Program-made: the position numbers and the translations under genes
Shown: in pieces, positions 11,400 through 22,201 of the stretch
Numbering within the stretch: position 1 is the stretch's first letter
Layout of the letters: each line of letters starts with the position of its first letter
The notes under the pieces: generated by a model
Told to the model about the DNA's origin: nothing
The model's database searches: none
Seen by the model: only the letters and a program-made list of their open reading frames with translations
Source of the DNA: Pomphorhynchus laevis
Lineage: Eukaryota; Acanthocephala; Palaeacanthocephala; Echinorhynchida; Pomphorhynchidae
NCBI GenBank assembly: GCA_012934845.2
Contig: WNNJ02001108.1
Location: 62,001 to 126,000 of the forward strand
DNA length: 64,000 nucleotides
Direction: 5' to 3'

Positions 11400-12240
11400 C
11401 TCTTTTAACAATCGACATTTTTTCAATAATGGCATATTACAATATAATATGCGTAATACGACAAACTCACTACGAACGGAATAATCAAATCTTGATTTTT
11501 ACTCAAAGCAATCAACTTAAACTGTAACGCGCGTAACCAATCTGGCTTACGGATAGAGTAGTTACTTCTAGTTGTATGTCTTTTTCGACAAGCCAACAAT
11601 AATGCGTCACGAGTCAAGACAATGCTGGCCTCAACATCTCCCCGTAGAAGCAATGCACATGCATCGTTAATTGCATTAATATTCAAATAGAACTGTCTGA
11701 TTAAACGTTGCGTAAAAAAGACCAGGAGCTAGCAAGCTCGAGTTGTAAAACCTGAACGGGAAGGTTCGTGAAAATGATATCCACACAGCTACGACCATTC
11801 CATGATTCATACGACCACATTTCTTTGGGGACATGCAATTCCATCTCAATCATTCGAAAATTATTAATTAACGACATCAACTTTGAGCATACAGGTAATT
11901 CAAAGCGGTCATTAAAATCACCTGCTACTAGCACGGCTTGTACGAATGACTGAAATTTAGGTGTTGTGAAGCCTCATCAATAATATCTGCAGCTGAGTTG
12001 GTAGGATTGAAATATGCTGACACAAACATAATAAATGGAGTATTGCGTGAGACAACATTATCGGATCGTTTACAATTCCACGAATCAAGCGGAGGCTTTA
12101 TTGCCAAAACGATACCACTGATAGGTATGCCACGCTGGGCAAAAAGTGCAGGCATATCAAAAGTATAGAATTTTGGCAACGAGCACTTGAAAGTCATAAA
12201 CGTTTTTGTCAATTCAAGTACGTCAAAAGAGTCGAACTAA
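11400..12240 (-). pseudogene. APE-type LINE endonuclease fragment
   Basis: Two minus-strand frames give the first and second halves of an apurinic-like endonuclease: 11928-12212 (RGIPISGIVLAIKP, FVSAYFNPTNSAADIID) and 11701-11934 (MLVAGDFNDRFELP, WNGRSCVDIIFTNLP). Frame 11423-11686 (RKPDWLRALQFKLIAL) looks like the start of the endonuclease-RT linker. GDFN is the conserved catalytic loop. No RT follows, so this is a 3'-deleted fragment with at least two frame changes. Confidence 0.6.
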
Positions 12241-12297
12241 GGCACGATACCCTCATCTATTAAAGATTGCAAGCCCTCGACATCTAAATTAAAAATA

Positions 12298-12700
12298 ATT
12301 CGACGTTTGACTATTTTTTGTGTATATTTTTTATTAGTCTGCTCACTCAAATAATTCCATGAATTCACAATTTTTTGTCCAAATTAAATTGTTTTGGTCC
12401 GTACAATTCGGCGACGACTGAGATAAAGGGAATGATCCCGCAAAGTTCGGGTAGATCGAATATTCAACAGTTCACGCAGAACGTGAAGTTCTTTGGAATA
12501 TCTCCCACATCAGGCACATATCTCACAAATCGCGTAGATTGCGTACAGAAAGCATATCAAGAACCCTGAGTCTGTCCTCATATGGAAGAAGTCTTACCGA
12601 ATTAACGAGCATTGTTGCTCGACGCTGCACATTTATAAGTCAAGTAGACTCATCAACCGTTCTTGGATATAATAATAAATATCTTTATTTTTTTTTGAAC
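12298..12700 (-). pseudogene. CR1-like LINE RT C-terminal fragment
   Basis: Minus-strand translation near 12520-12640 gives VQRRATMLVNSVRLLPYEDR, then LRVLDMLSVRNLRDL, the thumb-connection pattern after the LINE RT. A 3' UTR-like AT-rich stretch runs down to about 12298. The whole fragment recurs at 36645-37030. Confidence 0.55.
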
Positions 12701-13135
12701 AGCCATCTATGTTTAGCGAGCAATAAAATATAAAATTCAGTTATTATTTCAATTCAGTTATTATTCAGTTATTATTTTTTTAAAGAAAAAATATCCCTTA
12801 TCCGCTTGGAAATCATCTAACACTCGAAACTGTTGAGAGATGTATCCTCTTAAATATGTCTCTACTCGTCCGAAGAGCTCGTAAGCGAGCTGAAGACGCA
12901 CGAGCTAGTTCAAGAGATACCTTTCTCTTGATTGACATAAGTATTTCTGCATAATCGGTTTTGTGACGATTTAGGACAGCACCAGCTAAAATCTTTTGGA
13001 GATGCAGGTCCTGTTTTGACTATCCTCCTGACGTTGAAGCGGCAAATGGGATGGATTCGCCACGCTCTACTTGAATGTGCTCGCCATATTTTGATATTTT
13101 CCTATCTTCATTGTATTCGAAATTCTGATTAGCAG
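12298..13135. repeat. Chimeric segmental duplication, copy 1
   Basis: This roughly 840-bp stretch is repeated in the same orientation at 36645-37475 with only scattered differences. It joins the end of a CR1-like LINE to the 3' end of an RLE-type LINE, and the join near 12700-12760 is the same in both copies. The duplication therefore copied an already chimeric segment. Confidence 0.8.
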
Positions 13136-15019
13136 ATCGAATCATGCTTAATTGAGCAAAAATCGAAAATATGTTGACGTCTATAAACGTCTGCTCGAAC
13201 CAGTCATTTTTCAATCCTGAGCATACAATGTCAAGGCGAGCACTCTGATTACGTGACGTTGATTACTTGCTAAACTTTAGTTCGCTGGGAACGGTTGTAA
13301 GATGCGGTTCGACTTCGACAGAATGACCAACCTTCGTTAGTTAATTTGCAAGTATATCTTTTATTGCAATGTGGCGAATTATCGGGAGACCTCCTGTTTT
13401 ACATGAGAGTGTATGGGAGATGTTGAGGTCTTATCCACAAGGCTACTTTTTTCGATCATGTCAGATGGAATTTGACCATATCGAATAGCGATAGCATCTT
13501 TTAACTGACTTGGGGAAAGATGTAAGCGTTCGTTGTCGAGTGGTAGCGAACTGAGTTATGATGACGCTCCAGGTCTTGTGGCATGTAAGCGAATGTTCCC
13601 CAACCACGAATAAAAAGGATATGTAAGTTCGGTAAGTCTTTTCGAAAATTCATGATCTCGCTTACCTGTGACAAGAGAAAGCTGTACGTTTAATTCATTC
13701 GGAAGTTTTTCGCCTTGATTACTGTTGTTGATTATGTCTGCTATTGAAATTGAATTTATATATTTAATGATCGCGGTGCAAGTTGGATTTGATATGCCAA
13801 GTTCACCCAATTTTAGAGGTGATGTCATGATTATGTACCAATTATCGTCGAGAATCCAATCTGCCAGTTATGGAAGCAATAATGTTTTAAAGGCGCTGCT
13901 TAACTCGGTAAGCCATTCTTTCTCACATTGACATGTGCGTAAAGAATGACTCCACTTCATCTGTATAGTTTATCAAGCTAGCAAAGGCAGAGTGTTGGTC
14001 AACTTTAGCTATTGTGGTCAATTTATCGATAAGTGTGGACCATTTCGAAGCTAGATTTTCGATGAATTCTTTCTCGAAGTTTCTTATCCCGATAGGAGCG
14101 CTAAGTATGATTGTACCAGTAGTATTTCTTGTCAGGCGAAAAAAGTAAATATTTTGAAATCGGCAAACGGGACAATAGTACGGTCTTTTCAGGATTAGTA
14201 AAATATCCGTATCTTGGGCCATTATTGATTAATATGTTCCATATTTTCGTGAGATCATCAAGTGAACCGATAAAGTTTGAATCATCTACATACAATTTTT
14301 GCGTTATATCTGGAACAGCACAGCGAATCTTTTCTATACGAAGTAGTGATTAGAGTGCGAAGCTGTCATCGCAAAGGGGTCTCCTTGTGTAAATCCCTCG
14401 GTCCAATATATTATTACATTCGCTCTCAGCATTAGCTTGGTAAGGTCTTTATATAGATTTTGCATAACGAGAAAAAGGGACGGACATTAGTAGTTTATAT
14501 TGTGCAGCGCGAATTTTCGATTGACCGACTTAAAAGCATTAAATGCGTCGACAGAAAGTAGTAGTGTATCTGAGCGAGAATTAAATTTATTGCTAAGTGC
14601 ATGTATAGCATGGTCAATGCCTGCTTTATAACCAGCTGCCAATTGTACATTTGAAGCAACAGCTTGAATATCTTTCTTCGTTATCTCAAGTATTGCCTTG
14701 CTGATAATTCTTCTTTATGTGTTGCAAATGCCAATTGAACCAGTTCCATCTAACTTTTACTTCAGCGCGATAAGACGAAATGCTTTGAAAGCATCTAAGT
14801 GATCAGACGGAATCGATTCTGTTGCAATCCGAATTGCCAAAGCAGCAGGAGAATACGCGAGACTTGTTGATTCTTTTCCGAACTTCATGAGAAGTTGAGT
14901 TCAGCTATTAGCATCAAGCCCAGAAGGACCGTTTCCACCTTGAGTGCGTTTACAAGCCTTGATTATGCATTGATTATCTATTGCAAGAAATCAGCTAGAA
15001 TGGTGATCTAGAGGATCAG

Positions 15020-15045
15020 GAAGCCTCTCTGATAAGAGAGGCTTC
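15020..15045. repeat. Snap-back palindrome, 11-bp arms
   Basis: The arms are GAAGCCTCTCT and its exact reverse complement, separated by GATA. It lies in the N-terminal region of RLE copy E. Confidence 0.7.
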
Positions 15046-15310
15046 AATCAGCCGCTTGATGATGTAGAACTTCAAGAATCATTCTTACACTTTTACCATT
15101 TACTATATCGCTTGGATGTAATACTGTGGATTTAGTTTTGTTTTCAAGAACCGCGGTGTTGGCTGATAAGCGACCTTTTGTAATTAATTTTCTGTAACGT
15201 TTGATAAAGTCGTTCTCATTTGCAAAATTTTGATTTAAATTCTGGTGTTGAAGATAATTTGCTTCATGAAATAGTTCAGCGATACATCCACTTTACCATA
15301 AGATTAAACG

Positions 15311-15556
15311 ACGTTCTAGTGTCTTACGAATTAATGAAATTTCGGTGGTCGGCAATCGTTGCAGGACACAATGTGTAAAGACAACAGCACGTTTGAGGGC
15401 TAAGTTCGCATTTGGTTTATTCTCACCCAAACTTTTATAAACGCTGTGAGAATTTTTACTACTGTAAAAATTCAGTAAAATTACAGTAACATCGTTCTAG
15501 TGTCTTATAAATTTATAAAATTTTGGAGGTCGGTAATCATTGCAGGACACACTGTG
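15311..15556. repeat. Local direct repeat of about 65 bp
   Basis: Positions 15311-15376 and 15491-15556 share GTTCTAGTGTCTTA and TTGCAGGACACA in the same order with several mismatches. It sits at the 5' edge of RLE copy E. Confidence 0.6.
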
Positions 15557-15687
15557 TGAATTTTAAAAGGGATTTAGACAACCTTCTGTTAGATTACGAA
15601 TCGAGAAAGTAACTCGAAGTAACTAATGACACTGCAAGTCAGTTGTTTATGTTGCCATATATATATAAGGGTACCTCCTGTAACAGG

Positions 15688-15728
15688 AAATGACGCAATT
15701 GATCAATTGATGATCAATTGCGTCATTT
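15688..15728. repeat. Snap-back palindrome, 18-bp arms
   Basis: Perfect arms 15688-15705 and 15711-15728 (AAATGACGCAATTGATCA and its complement), with a 5-nt spacer. It lies between RLE copy E and the CR1-like LINE at 15.8 kb. Confidence 0.85.
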
Positions 15729-15784
15729 TTTGAGCTATAAGTTTTTTTCCAATTATTATTAATATTAATAATACCAATCTAAGT

Positions 15785-17356
15785 GGACAAGATTTTCCGC
15801 TAGCTTCGCTCGCGGAACTGAAATCTGGAACTGAAAATCTGGAACTGAAATCTGGAACTGAAATTGTAAGAACTTATAATTATTATTGTTACAACAGCCC
15901 AGGAGCATAAGCTCAAATTGGCTGGATCACATAACTCAAAACAAAAAAAAACGGAAACGCGAGTACGTGGAAGCTTGAGTAGCTCTGTACGGACGTCCTC
16001 TTCGATAATTAATATGTCATTAAGACATGATCGAATGAATCTGGGAGTGTAATCGGACAAATAGTCGTAATCCAACTTCGCTTCTTGAATTGCAAAATGA
16101 GCGGAAAAGAGCTCTGCAACTTCGATAGAGTTAACAATTAAATCACACGCGTTGTTCACAATGCTGTAAAATTTATTTGACGCAGTATTACGGCGCAGTA
16201 GGTGATTGAATAACTGCTTAGGGTTCGAGGATGAAGCCCGACATATGTTAGAAATGAAATTCTTCCTCTTCAGTCTCTTAATATAAGTTACCTTGTTTCT
16301 CAATAAACGGTATTTATCAAAGGATAGTCTACCATCTTTGTACGCAGAAAATGAGATATCATGTGATCTGATTGCATGCTCAATTTCAGAGTCAAACCAA
16401 ATTGGAATACAGATGCTCGTTTTCTTATGTTGAATTGGTGAGAAGAATGTCAATAACTCAATCAGAGTACGTTTGAGATGGTTCCATGCAGGGTTAGTAC
16501 CAATGATAAAAGGATTGGGCCATGCTAGCGTACTGAGTATACGTTCCATACTGAGAAAGTTAGCCGTCATTGGATTGACTTGTGGAACTGTTTCGATTGA
16601 ACGAGGGCATCTGAGCGAAACTACAATATCAATCACACGATGGTCACTAGAACTGATTGGTGGATCATAAATCCGGTCAATGATAGAAGCATCAACCGAT
16701 AAGCATATATCAAGTAGAGACGCACCATGTCCACAAGCGCGTGTGAATTCGTGAATTAGCTGATTAAGGTTCAAGTCATTAATAGCGTCGAGAAGATTTG
16801 CTGATTCAGGGTCACAACCAGGTAGATGCACGAAGTTTATCCAGTCAACGTGGGACATATTGAAATCACCAAGAACTATCGCCGATGACTTAGTTCTTAA
16901 ATGTTTTCGCCATGAGTTACAGATAGACACTGTGGATGAACGAGGTAATCGATAGAATAAGCGCACAATGAAATGATGATTATCTGTCGCTGTTAGTTTG
17001 ACCCAAATGTACTCATTAAGGGACACCTCGTCAGCGCATGCATCGATTAGTCTTACCGACAAAGAATCTCGCGCGAAGATGATGACTCTACCACCTCTTG
17101 AAGATAACCGATTCATACGAACAAGAGAGTATTCATCTAAAATAATTTAATAATCACATATTTGTGGATTAAGCCAGGTTTCCGTGAGTGCTACAATATC
17201 CGCATGTTTTTGCTTGACAACAAAGGAAAGTTCGGATAACTTAGTTGATATACTAAGATATTGTATATAAGAGACGCAAGTTAGGTATATGGTAGTCTTG
17301 TTGATCACAAATAGGTGTGTTGCGAGATTGAAAATCTTCCGAATGACGGCGATCAC
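15785..17356 (-). pseudogene. CR1-like LINE ORF2: endonuclease and linker, RT missing
   Basis: The 438-codon frame (15800-17116) holds most of an APE endonuclease: RGGRVIIFARD, RLFYRLPRSS, SAIVLGDFNMSHVDWI (catalytic GDFN), GASLLDICLS and ISSSDHRVIDI (terminal SDH). A linker with IPIWFDSEIEHAIRSHD and IKRLKRKNF follows. The N-terminal piece with VALTETWLNPQI lies in another frame (17147-17356), so there is a frameshift near 17130. The frame ends at 15800 in a short internal repeat (FSSRFQFQ-type) before any RT motif, so RT and 3' end are lost. Confidence 0.8.
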
Positions 17357-17395
17357 GAAAATGGAGTGAACTCGTCATTATTGTTGGCCCGATAG

Positions 17396-17902
17396 CTAGT
17401 TTAATGTTGCGCAACGCAAGGTGACAGGGTCTACTTGCTGCGCAAGAACAAGAGGCGTCCAGTGCACCCGAACACGCCGCCGCATTACCATAAAATTTTG
17501 AATAGTCAGGTTTGTTTCGCCTGCTACATTCCGCCTATAAAGTTCTTGTTTTGCAGCTTTGAGTTTCTCTCTATCTGGAGGATCGAGATCCCGTAAAAAT
17601 CTAATGCCGGATCCACGCAGACGGTATGCGTGTCTGAAGAGTGATTTAGCTGACTCACGAGTATTTAATATCACCTTAAGCAAACGAGGTCTCAAGCTAC
17701 CCGGTACACTCTTTCCAAGACGAAATAGCGATAAAACCCTCAAAGAGCTCACTTTATTCTCATCGCAACCCGATAAAATCAATGACAAAATGGAACGAAC
17801 CTTATCGGGATCGTCATTTATGCGATTCTGACAATTCACATATGATGACTCCTCAACATTCGCTACAATAACTGCTCGATCTCGACCACTGTTTGTGCCC
17901 AT
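17396..17902 (-). CDS. CR1-like LINE ORF1 fragment (RRM-like C-terminal part)
   Basis: A 168-codon frame just upstream of the endonuclease. It contains LSLFRLGKSVPGSLRPRLLK, then VILNTRESAKSLFRHAYRLR, FLRDLDPPDREKL and VAGETNLTIQNFMVMRRRV. This segment is common before the endonuclease in CR1-like LINEs and resembles an RNA-binding ORF1 domain. Related pieces occur at 33456-33934 and 40573-40776. The N-terminus is missing. Confidence 0.65.
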   Translation of the reverse strand: MGTNSGRDRAVIVANVEESSYVNCQNRINDDPDKVRSILSLILSGCDENKVSSLRVLSLFRLGKSVPGSLRPRLLKVILNTRESAKSLFRHAYRLRGSGIRFLRDLDPPDREKLKAAKQELYRRNVAGETNLTIQNFMVMRRRVRVHWTPLVLAQQVDPVTLRCATLN

Positions 17903-17929
17903 ATTTGAGCGAACTTAACGATAATCAGC

Positions 17930-18150
17930 TGAGGAATTATTTGGCGTTGCAGCTTGAGGGAGAATATTTGCCCGGTTTAGGTTGATTGAATCGACATTTA
18001 AACGTAACTATGGAATAGACTGTTCCAACTCACTGTTGGAGTGATAATCCACGACCGAGCACTCAGACAAATTGTTGATTGGTAATAAGAACTTATAATA
18101 ACCAAGACAATTTTTGAAATTGTCTTGGTTATTATTTAAATAATAATATA
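17930..18150. other. Spacer with a palindrome
   Basis: No coding frame recognised. It holds the 19-bp-arm palindrome at 18095-18135 and AT-rich sequence leading to LINE 3' UTR fragments. Confidence 0.4.
18095..18135. repeat. Snap-back palindrome, 19-bp arms
   Basis: Perfect arms 18095-18113 and 18117-18135 around TTG. The arm reads ATAATAACCAAGACAATTT. It lies at the left edge of the inverted LINE fragments. Confidence 0.85.
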
Positions 18151-18595
18151 AATATATTTATTTCTAGCGGGTCAAATGCGTGCCAATTTGTACTCATACT
18201 GTTTTTTTACTAAAAAAACAGCAAAAGTCATACAAATAAATTTCTTAAATTGTTTAAGAAATTCTTTTGCATCATGCAACAAAGCCCGATCTTGTAATCT
18301 CCTACTTCGTAACTGTCGCCGTGTTAGGAGCACGCTTGATTTTAACTCATGTAACTCTTTTATCTCCAGTCTATTGTTTCCTAATATCGAATATTGCCTC
18401 AGTCTTTTTGCTTTCTTCTCTAAGTCCTATCTTATTCCTCTCCAGTGCATTGTAAATTCCGCCGTGCATATCCTTTTTCGTCTCTGTTGTTCTGATCACA
18501 TATCATTTTGCCTCTCTAAACTCAACTGGCTAACTATGGAAAACCTCATTCTATTCAGTAACCTTTGTAACACTTTTCGACTCCTTTAAATAATA
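18150..18595 (+). pseudogene. L2-like LINE fragment, 3' UTR plus inverted RT C-terminus
   Basis: The left part (about 18165-18240) matches the LINE 3' UTR in minus orientation (TCAAATGCGTGCCA, as at 1436). The right part (18265-18590) codes on the plus strand: LLLRNCRRVRSTLDFNSC, LLFPNIEYCLSLFAF and VNSAVHILFRLCCSDHIS, homologous to the C-terminal part of the LINE at 1456-2175. Opposite orientation of the 3' end and the upstream segment is the signature of twin priming. Two 11-bp-arm palindromes (18199-18221 and 18239-18263) lie at the switch. Confidence 0.65.
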
Positions 18596-19143
18596 TTTTT
18601 AATGGCAAATGCGTGACAGCTGCACGCTTACAAGTCCACTAACTAATAAAATCACAGCAAAAGTCAAGATAAATTAGTTAAATTGTTTAAATGGGATTAG
18701 ATTTGGCGATTGAAGCAAGGCATTGAGGATGCTTGACGTATATAAATGGGCAGATGATTCCACGAGAGAGGAGCAGCCACAAGGAAGCTTCTCCCAACCC
18801 TCTCTAAACTCCTTGAGCGTCTCGTTCTTAAGCAAGTTAATACATATCTCTTTTCCTCTAACTTATTTCCTCCCTTCCAAGCCGCTTTTCGCTATAATCA
18901 CTCTATTGAAATTGCTTGTCTTAAAGTTTATAACGACTTACTCATATCGCGCGATCATAAATTATGTAGTGTCATGGTTTCTCTTGATCTACCATCTGCT
19001 TTTGACATCGTCGATCACTCGATTCTTCTCCATCGCCTTCGTCATGATTATGGCTTATCTTTACACACTGTGGCTTGGTTTTCTTCATATATATCAAACC
19101 GCACATTTCACGTTTGTTTTCTAACAGGCTCCGTGTTAGGCCC
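18596..19143 (+). pseudogene. L2-like LINE fragment, 3' UTR plus inverted RT core
   Basis: 18600-18720 repeats the minus-oriented 3' UTR (GGCAAATGCGTGACAGCTGC). From about 18730 the plus strand codes RT: a frame with AAFRYNHSIEIACLKVYNDL, then VSLDLPSAFDIVDHSILLHR (motif A) and LTGSVLGPL. The frame changes several times and stops at 19143, inside a palindrome. This is the RT core of the same family as the LINEs at 1.4-3.9 and 27.5-31.1 kb, but inverted relative to its 3' UTR. Confidence 0.65.
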
Positions 19144-19164
19144 TTTGTGGGCCTAATACGGAGC
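19128..19164. repeat. Palindrome at a LINE orientation switch
   Basis: Arms 19128-19143 and 19149-19164 (GCTCCGTGTTAGGCCC against its complement, one mismatch) with spacer TTTGT. Plus-strand RT coding ends in the left arm and minus-strand LINE coding begins to the right. Confidence 0.85.
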
Positions 19165-19536
19165 ATAGTGTGCTTCCAACGAAGAGCTAAATAGTTGCTG
19201 TGGATATCAATGGGGATAGAAGTGGGGGAACGCTTCAGGAAACGAAAGTAGGTTCTAACCGAACGACCTAAAAGACACTTCGAACGCATAATCTGAGTCA
19301 AACCATTGTGCATAGTGTGCTTGATGGGGAATTAATAGTTGACATGGAAAAATATTGTCGAGTATAGAAGAGAGTTCAGAATTAAAGAAATTAGACAGAT
19401 AGTCCGTAAGTAAAAGAGTGAAAGACGAGAACATGAGAGAATAGACAATTAGTAGAGAAAGGAAAAGAGGAAGATCGAGACGTTTCTACGGTCAACGGAT
19501 AGGTGACAAGAGAAATAAGAGCGTATAATAGGAAGA
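19144..19536 (-). pseudogene. L2-like LINE endonuclease-RT linker fragment
   Basis: Minus-strand frame 18972-19313 contains RTYFRFLKRSPTSIPIDIHS and YLALRWKHTML, aligning with the linker of the LINE at 3300-3420 (RDYHRSLRR..., YLALRRSHLHLL). Further decayed linker sequence runs to about 19500. Confidence 0.55.
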
Positions 19537-19628
19537 TAGTTGTAATGAACCAAACTAGGCTTTATTCAATATCTAGAAATATGTAAAAGTAGAAACATGT
19601 AAACATAGTTCAGTTATTAAGTCACAAC
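19537..19628 (-). mobile_element. LTR fragment, Ty3-type
   Basis: About 90 bp almost identical to 20052-20141. The shared core starts TGTAATGAACCAAACTAGG and ends AGTCACAACA (plus-strand reading). The two copies bracket a Ty3 RNase H fossil. Confidence 0.6.
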
Positions 19629-19689
19629 ACTCCTAAAATCAAGAAATAATGTGAAGAACACAACGATATCAACTGATTTTGAAATTCAG

Positions 19690-20035
19690 ATAAATCCAAT
19701 CGTCATCGTGATATTATGTCATTTTTGATTTGACTTTTACCTTTCGATGAAAATATGTAAGCAATAGATCGTTGGTCTGTAAAAATTTTGAAGAATCTGC
19801 TGGCGAGGTAATGGCGCCAGTATTTAGCAGCTTCAATGATAGCTAAGGCTTCTAGCTCAACAGCGGCTTGGCGCTTTTTAGATTTCGAAATAGCTCGCGA
19901 AAAGAAATGAACTAGTCGTCCTTCTTGACTGAAAGTTGCGGAGATTGGTAGTTTCGATACATCGGTTTCGAGGACAAGTAGTTTATCATATTCGATCTGT
20001 TTCTTACATGCAACAGATTAGCCTTCGTTATGTCT
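19690..20035 (-). mobile_element. Ty3-type RNase H fossil fragment
   Basis: Minus-strand translation shows an RNase H-type segment of Ty3 pol (ETDVSKLPISATFS, then EALAIIEAAKYWRHYLASR). It differs from the RNase H at 21468-21701, so it comes from another element. Broken and partial. Confidence 0.55.
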
Positions 20036-20051
20036 TTATATGATTTGGATA

Positions 20052-20141
20052 CTGTAATGAACCAAACTAGGTTTTATTCAATATCTAGAAATATGTAAAA
20101 GTAGAAACATGTAAACATAGTTCAGTTATTAAGTCACAACA
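20052..20141 (-). mobile_element. Probable 3' LTR of the Ty3-type fossil
   Basis: On the minus strand it begins TGTTGTGACTT directly after a purine-rich tract (TGGGGGGGTCAA) and ends GGTTCATTACA, giving TG...CA ends. The short length (about 90 bp) suggests a partial LTR or a very small one. Confidence 0.5.
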
Positions 20142-22201
20142 TTGACCCCCCCACAATGTAGTCTTTATACCGAGAAGGTAAACGTCTTGCACGACGATTC
20201 GGAGCCTTGTCGTCAACGCCAGTGTCTTGATTATTCATCTGTATTGTGGTAGTCTTCTCGGCATCATTAAGTGTTGACGCTTCGATAGAGCTGCCTTTGT
20301 GATCCATCACATGATCGAGCGGTGTACCCGAGTTCATACAATCGTTTCTTGGAAATTCGCGGGCATCGGTTACCGGATAATTATCAGATAACGTTCACGG
20401 ATGTCGCCCGTTCTAATTGTAGCGAATTTAGGGTTAGCATTATTCAAATGGGCTTTCTTTACGGACTCGCAGTACTTAGAACCCGGTGTAAAGTTGCGAA
20501 CTCAAACAGGTCCACTGCTGGTCAACCAGTGAGCTATTCCGCTTAACATTGGGGGCGATTTTCTTTTCAAATTGAACATACGCTCGTGATGGGGAGAATT
20601 TGTAGCAGTACATAGTAAGCTTCTTATTGATTGTAAAGCATCCGGCAGTGCGTCTTCCCATTTTGAGATCGGTTTGGATAGATCCTTCAGATGCAATCGT
20701 TTTGTTCGCCAAAGTGATCCATTTAGTCTCTCTACCTGCCCGTTCCCTTGAGGGTGGTAAATACTAAAGTGAGTTAAAACTGTTCCTATGCCCTGGATGT
20801 AGTTTTGAAATTCTTTCGACGTGAACGCGATACACCTATCACTATGTATAGACGAAGGGGCCACGAATAGGCTGACTATCTGACTTAAACACTTGATAAC
20901 GCAACTCGATGTCATATCACTACATGCAAACGCGAATGGGTAACGACTATATTCGTCGATGACCGTTAGCATATATCTATTTTGAGAATCAGTGGGTAAC
21001 GGTCCTTTGAAATCAATCGATAACCTTTTAAAAGGCCTTTCTGAACGAATAAGGGTTGATTGGTTGGGTTCGTGAAACTGAGGCTCAATTTCACTGCATG
21101 AGACACACTCCGATACGACTTGTCTAACATCAGAACTCGAGTACGGAAGATTCTGAGAACGTACAAAATGATATAATCTGGTAGTTCCAGGGTGACATAA
21201 TATCTGGTGAATTCGTTGAAGCTTGGATAGATCATTCGTATGCTGGGTAGTTGAGCATGCGAACGCAACATCGCGCGACAGGGCGTCGGCAGTTTCGTTT
21301 TGACTTCCTTGTCGGTAGATGACGTTAAAGTCGAATTCCGAAAGATCAAGTCGCCAGGGCATTATTTTTTCGTTTTTAATCTTACTGTGGTGTAGTTTAT
21401 CGAATATAAACGAAACGGAACGATGGTTTGTGATTATATCGAATTGATTAGATGCCACATAGTGTCGTCAATATTGGACGCTCTCAACTAACGCGTATGC
21501 TTCCTTATCGATAGAAGACATACGAATTGAGGAAGGCGGCAAAGTTTTTGAAAAGAACGCAACAGGTCGAGATTGTTGAGAAAGGACAGCACCAATTGCA
21601 TATTCCGATGCATCTGTTTCTATAGTGAAACGTTTACAAAAATCAATAGGAGCCAGGCTAGATTCAATGATAGAGTCTCGAATGTCAGCGAAGGCACGCA
21701 ATGCGTCAATAAATATTCAAATGGACTTCTTGGGTGCTTAACGGTTTTACTCGTTTTAAAAACTGTGGAATCCATTTTGCGTAATGAGAGAACAGTCCGA
21801 GAATGTGTTTTAAACCCTTTTTCTCTGATGGAACTTTTAGATTCTTTAATGCCTCAACTCGTTCACTGTCAGGACGTTTGATGTTATTGCCAATCTCATA
21901 CCCTAAAATACGGATAGTTTTTGCCTGAAATGCGCATTTCTCATAGTTCAATGTGATGTTGTATTTTATAGATGCTTCAGTAAATTTCTCTAGAAGTCCC
22001 ATTTAGTGATTCGGTTTCGATAATCTAGTTAAAAAGTCGCTGAAAAACTGAAACGGAATTGGTTAGTCCGAAATGTACTCTTGTAAATTGATATACACCG
22101 CCGTTTACCTCAAATGCTGTAAATCGTCGCTCTTCTTCTCGTAGTTCAACCTGATGGTATGCGTTTTTAAGATCTATCCGCAAAAATACGTTTTGGGTAG
22201 C

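Larger units (their letters stand above)
12710..15560 (-). pseudogene. RLE-type LINE copy E
   Basis: Fifth copy of the family. The endonuclease region (13020-13214) has DWFEQTFIDVNIFSIFAQLS and a FEYNEDRKISKYGEHIQVE-like segment. The linker is 13556-13828 (TSPLKLGELGISNP). The RT is broken across 13923-14800, with motif C MYVDDSNFIGSLDDL (YVDD, a functional variant in other RTs) and QGD near 14380. The N-terminal region runs to about 15460. Many stops and shifts make it the most decayed long copy. I see no Cys module, so the 5' end is missing or unrecognisable. Confidence 0.65.
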
